From assembly GCF_000004075.3 (NCBI RefSeq), contig NC_026657.2, positions 8,494,001 through 8,558,000 on the forward strand: a DNA stretch of 64,000 nt, read 5' to 3'. The stretch is from Cucumis sativus. Its lineage: Eukaryota > Streptophyta > Magnoliopsida > Cucurbitales > Cucurbitaceae. Below are positions 38,301 to 49,903 of this stretch, piece after piece (within the stretch, counting starts at the first letter, position 1; each line of letters opens with the position of its first letter). The position numbers were made by a program, and so were the translations under genes. The notes beneath the pieces were generated by a model. That model ran no database searches. It was not told the DNA's origin and was given only the letters and a program-made list of their open reading frames with translations.

Positions 38301-39894
38301 TTAAACCAATAGCAACAGGCTCAAATCACCAATATCCCCTTGCCACTACTCCGTCAACAAGTATGCATGGTCAACCGTACAAACAACAGTCACTGCATCA
38401 TTTTTATTTACTTACCTCATTTAAAAGCAAACAAAATTACTGACAACATATACAATCTGAGAATTTTACACGTCAACTCATCAGGAAAAGGATGCCACAA
38501 TTCCATAACAACAAAACATGAAAGTTTTGTAAGGAAGCATGCAGTCTATTTGCAAGAAAGGGGGAAATGACAATTACCAAGAATTGGTTACTTGAAAGTC
38601 AGCCGTCAGGAATGACGGATTCCCTTTGCCTAAACTACTGACCACTTTAAAATGAAATGTTGACACCAGAAGATTATATAACAATTCTAAAAAAATCAAG
38701 GACACCCTCTCAATGTCAGTTAAGAAACCCAGAGGTGAACAGTACCACATTTATTATGTACTTTCTTTTAATAAATCCATTTTTCTGCCAACATGAGCTT
38801 AGCTCAAGTGACACCTGTATGTTTCTGTGGACAAGAGGTCTCAGGTTCAAACCCCTACCATCGGCATTTATTACAATACCTTTGCAAAAAAAAAAAAAAA
38901 AATCCATTTTGGCATCGAGTCAAAATCAACAAATCTTTTCCCCAACTAATGTTGTTGAAGTCTTGCACTTCCTTCAATTTGATCAACCACTTATTTTCTC
39001 CCTCACATAATTTGAAAAATCAAGTTCAGCCATCTTACTCCAGATTTCCTTTCCCCACTCTCTTTGTTTGTTTGCCTCTTTCCTCCTTAGACCCATGTTA
39101 CTCAATTTCTTTTTAAGTTCCAACATAGAATCACATGTAATTGTTTGAACACCCTCCAAACCTTCTTAATCCGTGTGAGTGATGAGTAAAAAACCACTAA
39201 CGTAAGAAATGTAAATAATACTAATAATAATATGCCAGCACCTCTCCGGTATGTGGATTTATCGTCTGGAACACACTTTCAATTGCTTTATACTCCATTT
39301 TGGATGCCTTCTGAGTAAGTTGGAATGACCTTATGCAAACCACGTCCTTACCCGCCGCTGTCTTAAACCGAAGCTTGATTTGTCCCTTTGTCTCTGTCTC
39401 TCCTGCAACCTACACAATCGTCCAAGCAAACCCTTGTCTATTTAATGAAAAACTACGTGAGCTCAGAATATTCGATAACCCATTCATCCCTTGTCCAAAA
39501 CCAATATCAGTTGACATTACCAAATGAAAAGAACTGAAAAATAACTGAAAGTGCAAAAACAGACGGACCTTAGGGTCGTGAATGAAGCTGTGGCCGGACC
39601 TGGCATTGGGAGGCAACTCGCCAGTACAAGAGAGCTTCAAGCATTCAATTATGGTCTTCAAAAAAAGAATGAGTCACCGCCATTAAGACGAAACAAATAT
39701 TCCCATATGTTTGAGCAGTGTAAATCAAAGACTAAATATCAATAAGAAAATGGGGGCCAAGAAGAAATTACAGTTTTCCCAGCACCGTTAGGGCCAACGA
39801 TCAGCGTCAATGGCTTGAAGAAGGTGATGACGTTCCTATTTTCGGGGTCAAAACTCCGAATGCCTTTAATCAACATCTTGTCCACTGTGCTCAT
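26334..39894 (-). CDS. RAD50: DNA repair protein RAD50
   Basis: SMC-like ATPase of the MRE11-RAD50-NBS1 complex, which tethers and processes double-strand breaks in the nucleus. Inferred exons (low-high), 5' to 3': 39772-39894, 39569-39655, 39242-39409, 38070-38245, 37437-37551, 36620-36848, 35934-36112, 35613-35783, 35387-35491, 35191-35298, 34874-35085, 34486-34578, 33492-33619, 32903-33017, 32661-32790, 32229-32438, 31177-31385, 30768-30969, 29157-29326, 28755-29079, 28040-28165, 27899-27951, 27177-27327, 26978-27040, 26769-26902, 26491-26619, 26334-26373. Every phase closes and the sum is 1316 aa. Walker A is GPNGAGKT (34-41), the zinc hook CPCC about 695-698 between long coiled coils, the ABC signature CSAGQK about 1211-1216, and Walker [12 protein letters not shown] about 1239-1249. 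A tempting stop at 26487 is intronic: the donor is CA/gtaagg and the last exon ends [11 protein letters not shown]. Introns carry a SINE, a LINE piece and a U2-like piece. Confidence 0.95.
27083..27145 (-). ncRNA. U2 snRNA 5'-end-like fragment plus hairpin (pseudogene)
   Basis: On the minus strand, 27145 to 27112 reads atacctttct, then gatatc, then ttttggctaagatcaagt. Plant U2 snRNA begins with the same first 10 nt and the same 18-nt block, separated by cggcc. The branch-site-recognising gtagta that follows in U2 is degenerate here (atatta). It is followed at 27111-27083 by an inverted repeat (tagcaaaa/ttttgcta). The whole piece lies inside a 136-bp RAD50 intron, in the gene's sense. It is too short for a functional U2. 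Confidence 0.6.
30165..30208. repeat. Direct repeat, 22 bp x 2
   Basis: catcaagaagggagatgttc followed by ta is repeated twice head to tail, just upstream of the LINE reverse-transcriptase fragment in a RAD50 intron. Confidence 0.85.
30243..30645 (+). mobile_element. LINE reverse-transcriptase fragment in a RAD50 intron
   Basis: Plus-strand translation over several frames gives [68 protein letters not shown] and [13 protein letters not shown]. These align in order with plant non-LTR reverse-transcriptase blocks DLEKAYDRV, GFGxRWxxWI, INGxPxGxFxxxRGLRQGDPLSPFLF and the catalytic F/YADDT. Stops and frameshifts make it a dead fragment. It is antisense to RAD50, in the 1.4-kb intron between 29327 and 30767. 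The preceding 29600-30160 probably belongs to the same insertion but is not identified. Confidence 0.85.
34005..34024. repeat. (TG)n microsatellite
   Basis: About ten TG units in a RAD50 intron. A 47-bp-period direct repeat (cattatcttatgcattccaa type) lies just downstream at about 34138-34215. Confidence 0.9.
38773..38910 (+). mobile_element. tRNA-derived SINE in RAD50 intron 3
   Basis: An RNA polymerase III A-box-like word, tagctcaagtga (about 38800-38811), and a B-box, ggttcaaaccc (38844-38854), are spaced as in a tRNA-derived SINE. An A-tail of about 17 bp follows (38886-38902). The element is flanked by a direct repeat aaatccatttt at 38773-38783 and 38900-38910, as expected of a target-site duplication. 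It is antisense to RAD50. Confidence 0.8.
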
Positions 39895-40023
39895 CTTTCC
39901 AACTTTCACTACTATCCAAAAATTCTTTTCAAAATACAGAGTACGACGCAAAATTTCACCGCTAAAAGAGTTCTGAACTCTCACTCTGAGAACCAACACC
40001 GGGCTCAAACTCAGTACTGTATT

Positions 40024-40290
40024 TAGAATGCTGGCAATGAAGAACGCTTCAGAAGAAGCTAGCGAACTTCAGTTCATCGTCAATCGTAGAGTATCAGTTC
40101 ATCGCCTCGTCGCCTCATGGTCATGGCTTGGCTAGCTTTGCTGTTACGATACCAACAGAGAGTCTCGCCGGAGTTTTTCCAACGATGAGCAGTGGCGGTA
40201 CGGTCATGGCTTGGCGCTTTGCTGTTATTTTGTTATGGGCCTGCATTTGGGCTGGACTTCCATTTAGGGTTTTGGGCCGGAAATAGTTGG
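40024..40290. promoter_or_regulatory. Divergent RAD50/WRNexo promoter
   Basis: Only 576 bp separate the two start codons (39894 and 40471). Within it, atgggcct (about 40235), tttgggctgg (about 40247) and tttgggccgg (about 40271) are site II-type TGGGCY elements. ttagggttt (about 40264) is a telo-box on the other strand. This combination is known from promoters of proliferating-cell and ribosomal genes bound by TCP factors. Two near-copies of ggtcatggcttggc plus ctttgctgtta lie at about 40119 and 40202. About 240 bp of this region is duplicated, inverted, at 15592-15866. Confidence 0.6.
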
Positions 40291-40458
40291 TTTAGGCTAA
40301 TTATTTGGTCCAAGCAAAATTTTGTAAAAGGGTAATTTTGTAAAATTGGTAGGTCAAAATTGTTTAAGTTTTGAAAAAATGGAGCAAAAATCAAACTAGA
40401 GGCCTTCCATTTGGGTCACCGTAGCGTAGTGCGAACGAAAATCAAATTTCCGTCCGTC

Positions 40459-40470
40459 ATGAGCACTTAA
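40459..40470 (+). promoter_or_regulatory. Minimal uORF abutting the WRNexo start
   Basis: ATG AGC ACT TAA ends exactly where the main ATG (40471) begins, in the same frame. Such a three-codon uORF could impose reinitiation. The transcription start was not determined, so it may or may not be in the mRNA. Confidence 0.4.
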
Positions 40471-43326
40471 ATGGAATTTCGGGGCAGTAGCAACAGTAGC
40501 CATTCTTCGACGGAGCTCTCTGCATGCTCCTCATCTTTTCCGCCGTGGTCGTTCTCCGCATCGGAGTTCGATCAGCCGTTTACAGAGCAACAACTCCAAG
40601 CAATTGAGGCCATTGAAGCTGCTTATCAATCCACCAGCGCCAAAAAACGACGACCAAATTCCACGCCCGACGGAAACGAGGTCTCATGCGTTTCTCCCGA
40701 CACCGGCCGTCGACTGCCTCGTTCCATTTTTTCTCATCAGTCTCCACGTTTTTCTCCCCTATCGCCCTGTCGAGGTATTTTGTTATTTCTACTGTAAAAT
40801 GTATTGTAGCAGAGGCGAGGAATTTGGGGAACCATGGGTTGTGGTTTTTGAACTATCTTTTGGGGATCTAGGTTTTTTACTTTTGTGCTGAAATTGGAAG
40901 TGCGGGTATGTCTGTACTGTTTTGGGTTTCAGTAAACTCGAAGATGAGGTTTCCTGCATTGAATTATGGTGGCCGAATTATTTACAGTAGAACTGTGAGT
41001 GAGGTCGATAGAGCGTCTAGGGAGCTAGCGAAGAAAATCAACTCCACGAGGAAAGCAATGGATCAAATTACTATTGGGTTCGACATCGAGTGGAGACCCT
41101 CATTTAAAAGAGGTCAGCAGTTGATTCGATTGAACAAACTTACACGTGAATTTTGAAGTTTCATCCACTACTAGAAAACGCAAATGCTTCTTTCGGTTTC
41201 TTGTTACACATTTCTCCTCTCATCTGTCGCTATTTCGCCAAACAATTGAATCGAATACGGTTTTCTTTATTCAAAAGTATGTTAGTTGTGTTTCTCGTAG
41301 GAACCAAATCTGTAGTGTCTTCAAGAACCAGAAATATTATTTGGATTTCCTCCTCAATGTGATGATCCTTCGTTCATTGAATTTTCTTTTTGTTAAAAGT
41401 TTCCCCTCAAGAAATTTATGCTTGACAACAGAACAAATGCATGAAAATATTCATTTCGCTATCAATTAACTTCAATCATGCACAACCTTATTTGATAAGA
41501 TTGAAATTGTTGCTGGCTCTTATGATCTGCCAGAAGTTATTCTTGGAGAGAGCTATGAGGATAGCTCAAGTGGAAGAAACATATATATTTAACCAAAAAG
41601 TTAAAAGGTTTGAATCTCCTAGTTCCCACATGTTGCTGATCTAAAAGCAAAAGAAAAAGAGAAAGAAAGCGATTTATTGTTTCTTTCTTGCGGTATTTGC
41701 TGATTGTTTAATGAAATTACGGCTGAGAATTAGACCTTGGATTCTCGATTCCCCCAGTTCTTTGTGACTATAGTTTGTTGCTTTATCTGGTTTTTGTGGT
41801 TAAACTCAAATCTTGGTTGGTTGGTGGCTGGTAACTCAACAGAACTTAAGCTAATTACTCCTTCTATCATTCTTACAACCTGTTTAATTTTTTGTGGCTT
41901 CCGCAAAATCTGTTGATCAAAACTAGAATTTCTACTTCTTTGACTCTTCTGAGATGAATTTATATGCAGGTGTTCCACCCGGAAAAGCAGCAGTTATGCA
42001 ACTGTGCCTGGAAAATTCTGAATGCCATGTGATGCATATCATTCATTCGGGAATACCTCAAAGTTTGCAGGCTCTTCTAGAGGATGACACACTCAGCAAG
42101 GTTTGAAACATCACTATAGTTGCTTCTATAAGTTTGTTTTCATATATTACTTAGAAGTTTTAAGCCATTTTAATCAACCATGTTGAATAAACTTCAGGCT
42201 GGAGTTGGGATTGCCAGTGATGCTTCAAAAGTTTTTAAAGAGTATAATGTGTCTGTCAAACCATTGAACGAAATTTCAGATCTAGCTAATCAAAAGCTTG
42301 CTGGAGTTCCCAAAAAATGGGGTCTTCGGGCTCTAACTGAGACGCTTATATCAAAAGAGGTGGTCTACTACTACTACTTCTGTTTGTATGAGTTTAAGCT
42401 GTTTGAATTGAAATATTTCTTATCAATGTAATGAAGTAAAAAGTTCTGGAAATGTTTTGGAATTCTTTTTGAAGTACTTAAAAAAGAGTTTTTAAATTTT
42501 GAAAAATAAGTTAAATCTAAGCCCTTGTTTTGTAAATCATTTTCTTTTTGTTCTTGGTTTTTAAAAACTAACCTTCTAAAACCTACTTTCACCTCTAAAT
42601 TATGTTATATTGCAAACTAATAGGAGCAACTTTTAAAAACAGTTTTTTTTTTGGATTTTGAAAAAGAATCCAAATGTTTCTTCAAAGATAGTGAAACCAG
42701 GTAATAATATTGATTGATAAAACAAGTTTAAATTTAAAAAATCAAGTCAGGGTTAACAGAGCTGTAAATTTTCTGCTCGAACGATTTTCAAACATTCCAA
42801 CCCGTTTACTAGTTACTTCTTAGATGCCGAAAACCAATTTTAATTTCTGAAACTTGTGTAGTTCTCTCTTCTTCATCCATAACCCCAATACTATACTCTT
42901 ATATTCATATTAATGAAGTAAATGTTCATAGAGATCCTAAGCTCAGAGATATTTACAATTTGCAAATCAAATTTTCACCTTTACAATTGAACATTGTAGC
43001 TTCAAAAGCCCGACAGAATCAGACTTGGGAACTGGGAGGTGGCTGTGTTGTCAAAGGATCAGCTGCAGTATGCTGCCACAGACGCATTTGCTTCTTGGTA
43101 TTTACACGAGGTATTATCAAATGACCCTTTTTTCTCTTTTTATGGTAATTTATTCAGAATTTATTCAAATCTTCATAATAAAAAAGATGTTTGAAATTAC
43201 CATTTCAATTACCTAAAAACTATTGTTCACTCCCAGCGTTCTTTATCATTGTAACAATCTTAACCTCAGATCTTAAAAGGATTTCCACATGTTGAAAAAG
43301 TAGCAGATTCAGAGCCAATAGCGTGA
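40471..43326 (+). CDS. WEX: WRN-like 3'-5' exonuclease
   Basis: Plant homologue of the exonuclease part of human Werner protein, without the helicase; a DEDDy-type 3'-5' DNA exonuclease. Six exons, 40471-40774, 40933-41112, 41970-42100, 42198-42359, 43000-43110 and 43270-43326, close in phase to 314 aa. The N-terminal about 100 residues are Ser/Pro-rich with FTEQQLQAIEAIEAAYQ. Exo I is GFDIEWRP (D152, E154). Exo II is GVGIASDASKVF (D213). Exo III is QLQYAATDAFASWYLHE (Y283, D287). All five catalytic residues are present and the protein ends VADSEPIA. WGLRALTE matches the conserved WRNexo core. The gene is head-to-head with RAD50, so the pair may be co-expressed. The Arabidopsis gene is called WEX/WRNexo and is tied to post-transcriptional silencing as well as DNA metabolism. 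Confidence 0.94.
41561..41655 (+). mobile_element. SINE-like element in WEX intron 2
   Basis: An A-box-like atagctcaagtgg (41561-41573) and a B-box-like ggtttgaatc (41607-41616) have tRNA-like spacing and are followed by a purine-rich tail (aaaagcaaaagaaaaagag). No clear target-site duplication was found, so this is weaker than the RAD50 SINE. Confidence 0.5.
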
Positions 43327-46300
43327 TGTTGCTGTTACGATAACATTCAATACTCGCCTTGAGATTGAAGGCTCGATTCACAGCTAAGTTATCCAATTGC
43401 TCTATTTAATCTTTTTGTTGAAATTGTTTCTTGGCTTAAGAAACTAAAATGATTAATTAATCTTAAGCAGCCATGTTATTTCTATTTTTCGTCACTGATT
43501 TTATGTTGAATTACAAATTGTCTATGAAATTAATGTCTAATAGGTCCTTGAAATTTCAGTTTTGTTGCATTAGGTCTTTTTAAAATTCATCACCCAGGTG
43601 ACACTTATTTTAAAGTTTAATGTCTTATTAGACATAAAATTGTTAAATTTTTTTTTCTCTTTTGAATATATTAGAAACTTATCCATTAATCTTTTACGCT
43701 CTAAGTTTCAAAAGTTAGAGCCTATACATGTAAATTAACTTTATTTTTAATTAACCCAAATTGAATTAATTACAAAAGGAGTAGATTTATTTACTCTTGA
43801 ACCCATAATGCATGGAGTTTAACAAAGGTGTAGCCGTTGAAAGCAATAAACACGAAAACGAGCCTTACATGAAACTGGAAAAGAAACACAATATTCTTAC
43901 TTTGGCACAATGAGTCGGAATAAATAGAATATACATCTTTCCATTAATACCTTAAGGGCCAAGCCCACAATTCTAACTACAGCTATAAATTTTCAAGGCA
44001 AAATTACATATATACCATTATGAAAATTTAGTACAACAAGAGTCTTTCTCTCTCATTCTTTGCATCAACCTTTAAGTTTAAATTCTGCTTAGTAACCATT
44101 TGAATTTGTAATTTGTGTTTTCTCACAATTTCAATTGCTCACGATCTTAATGTTTCTTACCCAAGCATTTGAATTCTTAGCCAATTTTTTAAAACAAAAA
44201 TCAAAATTCAAACGAACCTTAGTTATCAAATAAGTTGGTAGGAAATTTGGATGGTTTCGAAATTGTTGACCAAGCTTTGCTTTCCTCTCAAAGGAGCAAT
44301 CACAAAAAGCAATGGAAGAATCTAATCTAAAAGGAAATAAATTTATAGAAGAGGACGCCAAAGTTTCTTATTAAAGAAGCAATGCTAAATAGATATTCCA
44401 AAACTTTCAACCAAAGAGAACTAAGATTAACTCTAAAAAAGTAAAAAAAAAAAAAAAAAAGGTTGAAGAATCTTAATTCTCTAGGTTCTTGATTAAACAA
44501 TTTTTTTATAAATCTATTTTGATGAATCGCTTTTCAATTTATTCTAATTTAGCTTTTTTTTTAAAGATGGTCTAGTAATTCTGTTTTTTTTTAAAAAAAA
44601 ACTTTTATTATTTAGATTACACAAAATTAGTTACGTTTTAAATCATATGAAAACTTGATCAGATATATTGTGTTAACTTATAAATTGAATGTCATAATGA
44701 TACTAATTGTTAATTATATCAATACACATAGGTTTTTTTAAAACCTATTTGAACTAAAATGATATAATTTGAAATTTTAAAGACATGAGACACGTATATA
44801 AAAAACTTTTAGTAAAAAAAAAATCCATTGTGAAATTTTGGGTTTTAATTAAGAAAAAAAAAAGTAATCATTTCTTATGATTCTTTGCAAATATAGAAGG
44901 CAATTAGAAAATTAGAACTTTGCTTTTTCGTTTTTTGTTTCTAAAATAATGAATTGAACAACAAGTTCACCATTCAATACCTTCCAAATTGGAAGATTAA
45001 AGAAGGCAAGAGAAAGAATTAGTGAAGCCTGCAGATGTAGCTACCCAACCTTATTACATACACAAAGGAAATACAAGAAGGAGATCATACCCAACCTAGT
45101 AGCTAAAAAAAACCCAATTCAATCAAATAGTTGTTGATTAAATTCACCCCTCCTACCATCAAAACGCAACCACACTAGAGAAAAATGGGAGAAGTGAATT
45201 ATACGAACATAGAAAGATTTACACTTTAATTAATTAATTTTATATTTTAGTGAATTATTTTATATATATATATATTTTTTAAAAACCCCCAGAAACTTGC
45301 TCAATAAATAGGCTAAGACATCATAAATGATCCAAAGTCATAACTTAATTTAATCGAAACTCTTTATAAAAGAAAAAAAGGATGAAGTAGAATGAGACAC
45401 GTGGAAGAGAAAGAGGGGAAGTAGTGAGTGATGATGAGAGGGGGGATGCCACATGTAAAAGCTGCAAAGACAGAATCCATGTGCGCTTTCCCTCCTAAGG
45501 CAGGTGGTTTTGCAGTAATCCTCTATTTTCTCTTCTCACCCGCGCATCACCACCGCGTGTTCTCCACTCCTTTACTATCTTTTCTATTTATCCTCACTAT
45601 TCACTACTCACTACTCTGCCTTATAGATGACATTGAGATCCCTAATCACCAACATTTACTTTTTTTTTTACTTTCCCTTAAACTATCCATTTCTTCTTTT
45701 CTTTCTACTTCATCTTATATTAAATTTTCATAAAATTAACTCTTAGAAATCTATTTAAAAACTAGATTTAGTTACATCCTATTATATAACATTGGTATAA
45801 TAGTAACATTTTAATCATGGTAAATATGCAATACGTAAATCTGGTATAATAGTAACATTTTAATCCTTGTAAATATGCAACATGTAAATTTTATGTACTA
45901 CAAGGTGAAAGTATTGTGCAACACTGTAACAAATAAATCAATAGACGAAACAGGGAGAGCAAATAGAATCAGATATTTTAATTGATATCTGTCAACTGTT
46001 GATATAAATTGTGTGGATATCAAACTCAATTAGTAACTAAAACACTTTTAAGTATCGGCTTTAAAATGTGTATTTGTAAGGATAAACTCTAAAATGTCAG
46101 ATCTTCATGACCTACGAACACTCTACGTTAGAATATGATTTTGATCTCCAAAGTTTGTTTGATTTTAATTTATTTATTTTAGAAAATATTAGATTTAATT
46201 TTAATATTAGTTTATCAATTTTTGTTATCTAATTCATTTTCGTTATAGAAACTTATTGTTATTATTAAGATGGAATCAATTTTGGTAAAAAATAACTTTT

Positions 46301-47685
46301 AAAAAAATTGAAATATTATTTTAGTAAAAAGACACGAATGTATAATTGGTAGGGCTAGGATGTTGACAAGTGGAGGGCAGAGATGGAGAGTGGAGGAGCT
46401 TGAGCACACACCAATTGGGGCGTCATCGTCAGGCAATAGACAGCCTTTAACACTCCCATTTCTTCGTTTTTCTTCGCTCAGAATTTTCCACTCATCAAAT
46501 TCTCTCGCGATTCGTCCCAACGCCATTTCTTCTTCTTCTTTCTCTATCACTGTTTCCTTGAACCCCATCTCCTCCATTTCTCTCCTTTTCAACATCAATT
46601 CTTGAGCTAAGCAACTCCCAATTAGTCTCCATCGTTAAAACAGAGGAAAATTTTTAAAACCCTCTCAAAAGTTTTGGACTTGTGAGGAGATTGAAGTGAT
46701 TGTCGATGTTCATATTGCGAAAAATTTCTTATACCTTGTTTCTCAATCGGGAGTTAAGTTGTTGAATGTTGTAGTTTCTATTGAAATGCTCGTTTTGTTG
46801 AGACAAGGGATTTCAATCCATGATCATCGTCGCATTCTCCTTCTGCCTTTTTCAATTCTATGTGTGTTTTTGCCTGAATTCGACCAAAAACTCCATTGAT
46901 GTTGGGTTTATTGATTCGATTCTATCTAATTGCAGCTTCACTCATTGTTGAAGCATTCGATTCTTTTTGTTCCCTTTTTTACTTATTTGGGATTTTGAAT
47001 CGTTTGGGTGTTTGCTTCGGAGTGGGGTTTGAATCAGTGAGATCCAGGTTTACTTGGAATTGGTCTCGAGGATTTGGCATTGCCGAGCTTTTAAGTTCCA
47101 CTTCAATCCTTGACTTGGGAACGACACTGGATACTCATACCCGTTGGCAGTGATTCATAACTTGAGGAAATAGATCTGTGGAACATAAAGCTTCTGTTGT
47201 TATTTGCGTTTGATCTTCAGAAGGGGATGATTTTTGCAATGAATTCTGGGTTAAAGGAGGATTTTCTGGTTCTTGATTGGCTTAGAGCACTTCATAGAAG
47301 ACTGGGTTATAGTGGTCGTCTTTTCATACTGAAGAAACCTTTTGGGTTGACATAATTTTCCCTTTTGTTTTTTTGCAAAATCTCATGCCAAGAAGCTTAG
47401 GTTTCATTAGTTTGACTGAGTTGTAGTTAGTTTGGTATTGTTTGTTCAAATTTCTTCTGTGCAAAAGGCTATTGAGTAAGTTTGTAGAACGAATTTGAGG
47501 AAATATCATTTGCTGAATGGGAGAATTTCTGGTTGCTCAGAAACTATTAAAGCTCTAGAAGAATTATAGATGTTGAAAACAAGTACAACATGGGGCAGTG
47601 GAGGGAACAAACTAGCTTCATTCCCAACAAGAAAAAGTGAAGTAATTCAAGAATTCAAAAGCGGATTTTGTTCTTGGTCGGCACA
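43327..47685. other. Spacer and long leader of the lysine-rich gene
   Basis: 43327-46340 is AT-rich with no supported gene. It includes a 49-bp-period direct repeat at 45793-45890 (tggtataatagtaacatttt). From about 46380 the sequence becomes pyrimidine-rich and leader-like, consistent with the 5' UTR, probably with a UTR intron, of the gene starting at 47686. Frames at 45428 and 46696-47153 lack family support. Confidence 0.45.
45793..45890. repeat. Direct repeat, 49-bp period x 2
   Basis: tggtataatagtaacatttt plus aat, then gtaaatatgcaa, occurs at 45793 and again at 45842 with a few differences. Confidence 0.8.
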
Positions 47686-49903
47686 ATGTCGCGATGCTTT
47701 CCATTTCCACCACCTGGATACGAAAAGAAAGCTAGGATAGAGGATCTAGACCTATTGAAAAAGGTTGAGCAAACTTCCCTTCAGATCATACAAAGCATGA
47801 TTGTGTAGGCCTCATCATAGGCATATATAGTGAGGAAAAAGAAGAATTTGGTTCTACATGCTTGTTAATTGATTTGAAGCATTTGTTCTGATTTATGTAA
47901 TAAACTGTTTGAATTGAATCTCATGAGAGCTTTATGACTTGCTCTTTTCTAGCATGTGCTAATCATGAATCATAAGACTGAAAGTGACTGTTCTTACATA
48001 TTTTGCTGTGGCCTGTGTTTGTACTGGTTTGCTATTAGGTTCTTTCTTGATTTTTTTTTTTTTTTTAATATATGGTATGAGTGCATAGATTCGACATGGC
48101 GTTTTTTCTATTAAAATTTAGCAAAACATCTTCTTGTCAGTCTGTGGGATCTCATTAAAAGTTTTCACTTACCAACTTTTGTTTGTCTTACCGATTATCA
48201 TCCATTCCTGAAAATAAGACATTAAAGGTTTTCAGTTTTGTATGTAGTTTTCTCTTATGCTAATTGATTTATTCTTTTGAAAAAAAGGATAAGCATAAAA
48301 AGAAGAGGAAAAAGGAGAATAGGGATCACAAAGAAAAGAAAAAGAGCAGGAGCAGACATAAAAGGGACAAGGAGAAAGACAGAGTTAAAGATAAAGCTAA
48401 AACCTTGGATGAGTCAAAACTTCCAGATAAAATCCAATGTCACAATCGACAATTCCTCTTTCAGAAAGATCTTGAAGACAAGGATAACTGCAGACTAACC
48501 GAGAAGAGATATGCTGGACAGTCGGCTGGTTACAGTGACGGAAAGTTTAGTTGTGGTAGCCATCTGCCTGAGAAATTTAGTGTCTCCGAAATTGCGCTCG
48601 AGTTACCTAAGAGGAATAAGGATGAGGATGTTGATAGTGGATTTAGGAACCTTTCGGGGGAGAAGTTGTTTGCTTGTCTTCCAGAGAAAGATGATTGGAT
48701 GGATAAGACAATGGCTAAGGTCACTCAGAACTTCAATGAAGGGAAGACGAAGAACAAGAATAAGGACAGTCGTGAAGCAAAATATGGAGATCTAGGAATA
48801 CAAGAGGAGTCAAAGTTCAGAAAAAGAGGGACTATTCAGCCTATGGTTAAAGATGGAGTGGATTCGGTGGAGAAGAATGCTGATGCTAAAACTGAAGAGA
48901 AGAAGTGGAAAGGAAATGGGAGGGATGAAAAAAGCAAGGACAAACAGAAGGACAAAGATAAGGAAGGGAAAGGTAAGGATAAAGAAAGAGATAAAAAGAA
49001 GAAAAAGAAGGAGAAGATTGAACAGAAGTTTGGAAACCTAAAAAAATCAAAAGAAAGATACGAAGGCGACGTTACCAGTCCTGATTCAATAATAACATCA
49101 CAACTTCTCAGGGACAGCCACGGATCTGTTGCAAGTATAGGAAGCCTCATGAAGAGGAAGGAATTTGAGAACAATGGAATCTTTGGTGAGTTGAATCTTG
49201 ATGCTGATAATATTGCCTATTTGTTGTGTTAAAATTAGATCCATTGGACCTTTCCTCTTGAAACTAAGCAGGTTAAGGAAGGGCAGCTGCTCCTTATTTC
49301 AACTGCACTTCTCTTGAGATTACTTGAAGTTTTGTTACTGTTTATTATTGGCATGAAAATTTTGTAGTTTTTGTCAAGGATGGCACTGTTTTATTACCTC
49401 ACTGATAAATTTTTGCTTACATTTTCAACAGCCAAGGATCATATGTCCAGTAACTCTACAAAGTTCACTTCTTCTTCTGATCTGCCTAGAGTAAACCACA
49501 AGATGTTAAAATCTTGCCAATCTTCTGCACCAACTGCTTCAAATTGGCAGGTAACAGCCAATATTTATGGTCTTAAAGAACACTAATCAAACGACTTTAC
49601 TGAAATTCTCCCAGCTCTTTCATCTGCTAAATCTAACCAAGTTGATCCGAATTGTCAAAGGTACAGTCCAAGCCACCACATCCAGATTTAGAGTGTTTAA
49701 GCCAGGTGTATTTAGTTCCCAAAATGGAGGAATGGTCAGATTTTTGTGACCAAGATTGGCTGTATAGTAGCAGTGCTTCCAAATTGAAGAAGCTGAATGC
49801 ACACAGGTATGAGATGGAGACAACGACACCATACGTATGGGCAGAGGCAATGCAGATTGACTCAATTGATATCTGCGCTCTACCGTATGTTGTCCCATAT
49901 TGA
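47686..49903 (+). CDS. Lysine-rich nuclear protein (plant SRCFPFPPPGYEKK family)
   Basis: Plant-specific protein of unknown function, often auto-named 'myb-like protein X'. Proposed exons are 47686-47763, 48288-49185, 49432-49550 and 49661-49903, giving about 445 aa. The N-terminus MSRCFPFPPPGYEKKAR is the family hallmark. A very basic, low-complexity Lys/Glu/Asp/Arg region with many nuclear-signal-like clusters follows (about 27-75 and 240-290). The C-terminus has the conserved PPHPDLECLSQVY, VPKMEEWSDF and WAEAMQIDSIDICALPYVVPY blocks. The last intron is ambiguous: acceptors caaag/gta (49661) and gtacag/tcc (49667) are both in frame. The 110-bp intron itself reads in frame with exon 3 except for one TAA. 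I infer nuclear location from composition. No enzymatic or DNA-binding domain is seen. Confidence 0.78.

Noticed and set aside
45428-45733. 101-codon open frame starting MMMRGGMPHV
   Set aside because: Ser/Leu/Phe low-complexity downstream half and no recognisable domain; no support beyond openness.
49567-49749. Alternative reading of the lysine-rich gene's last exon through acceptor cccag/ctc
   Set aside because: That frame destroys the conserved PPHPDL and ALPYVVPY C-terminus.
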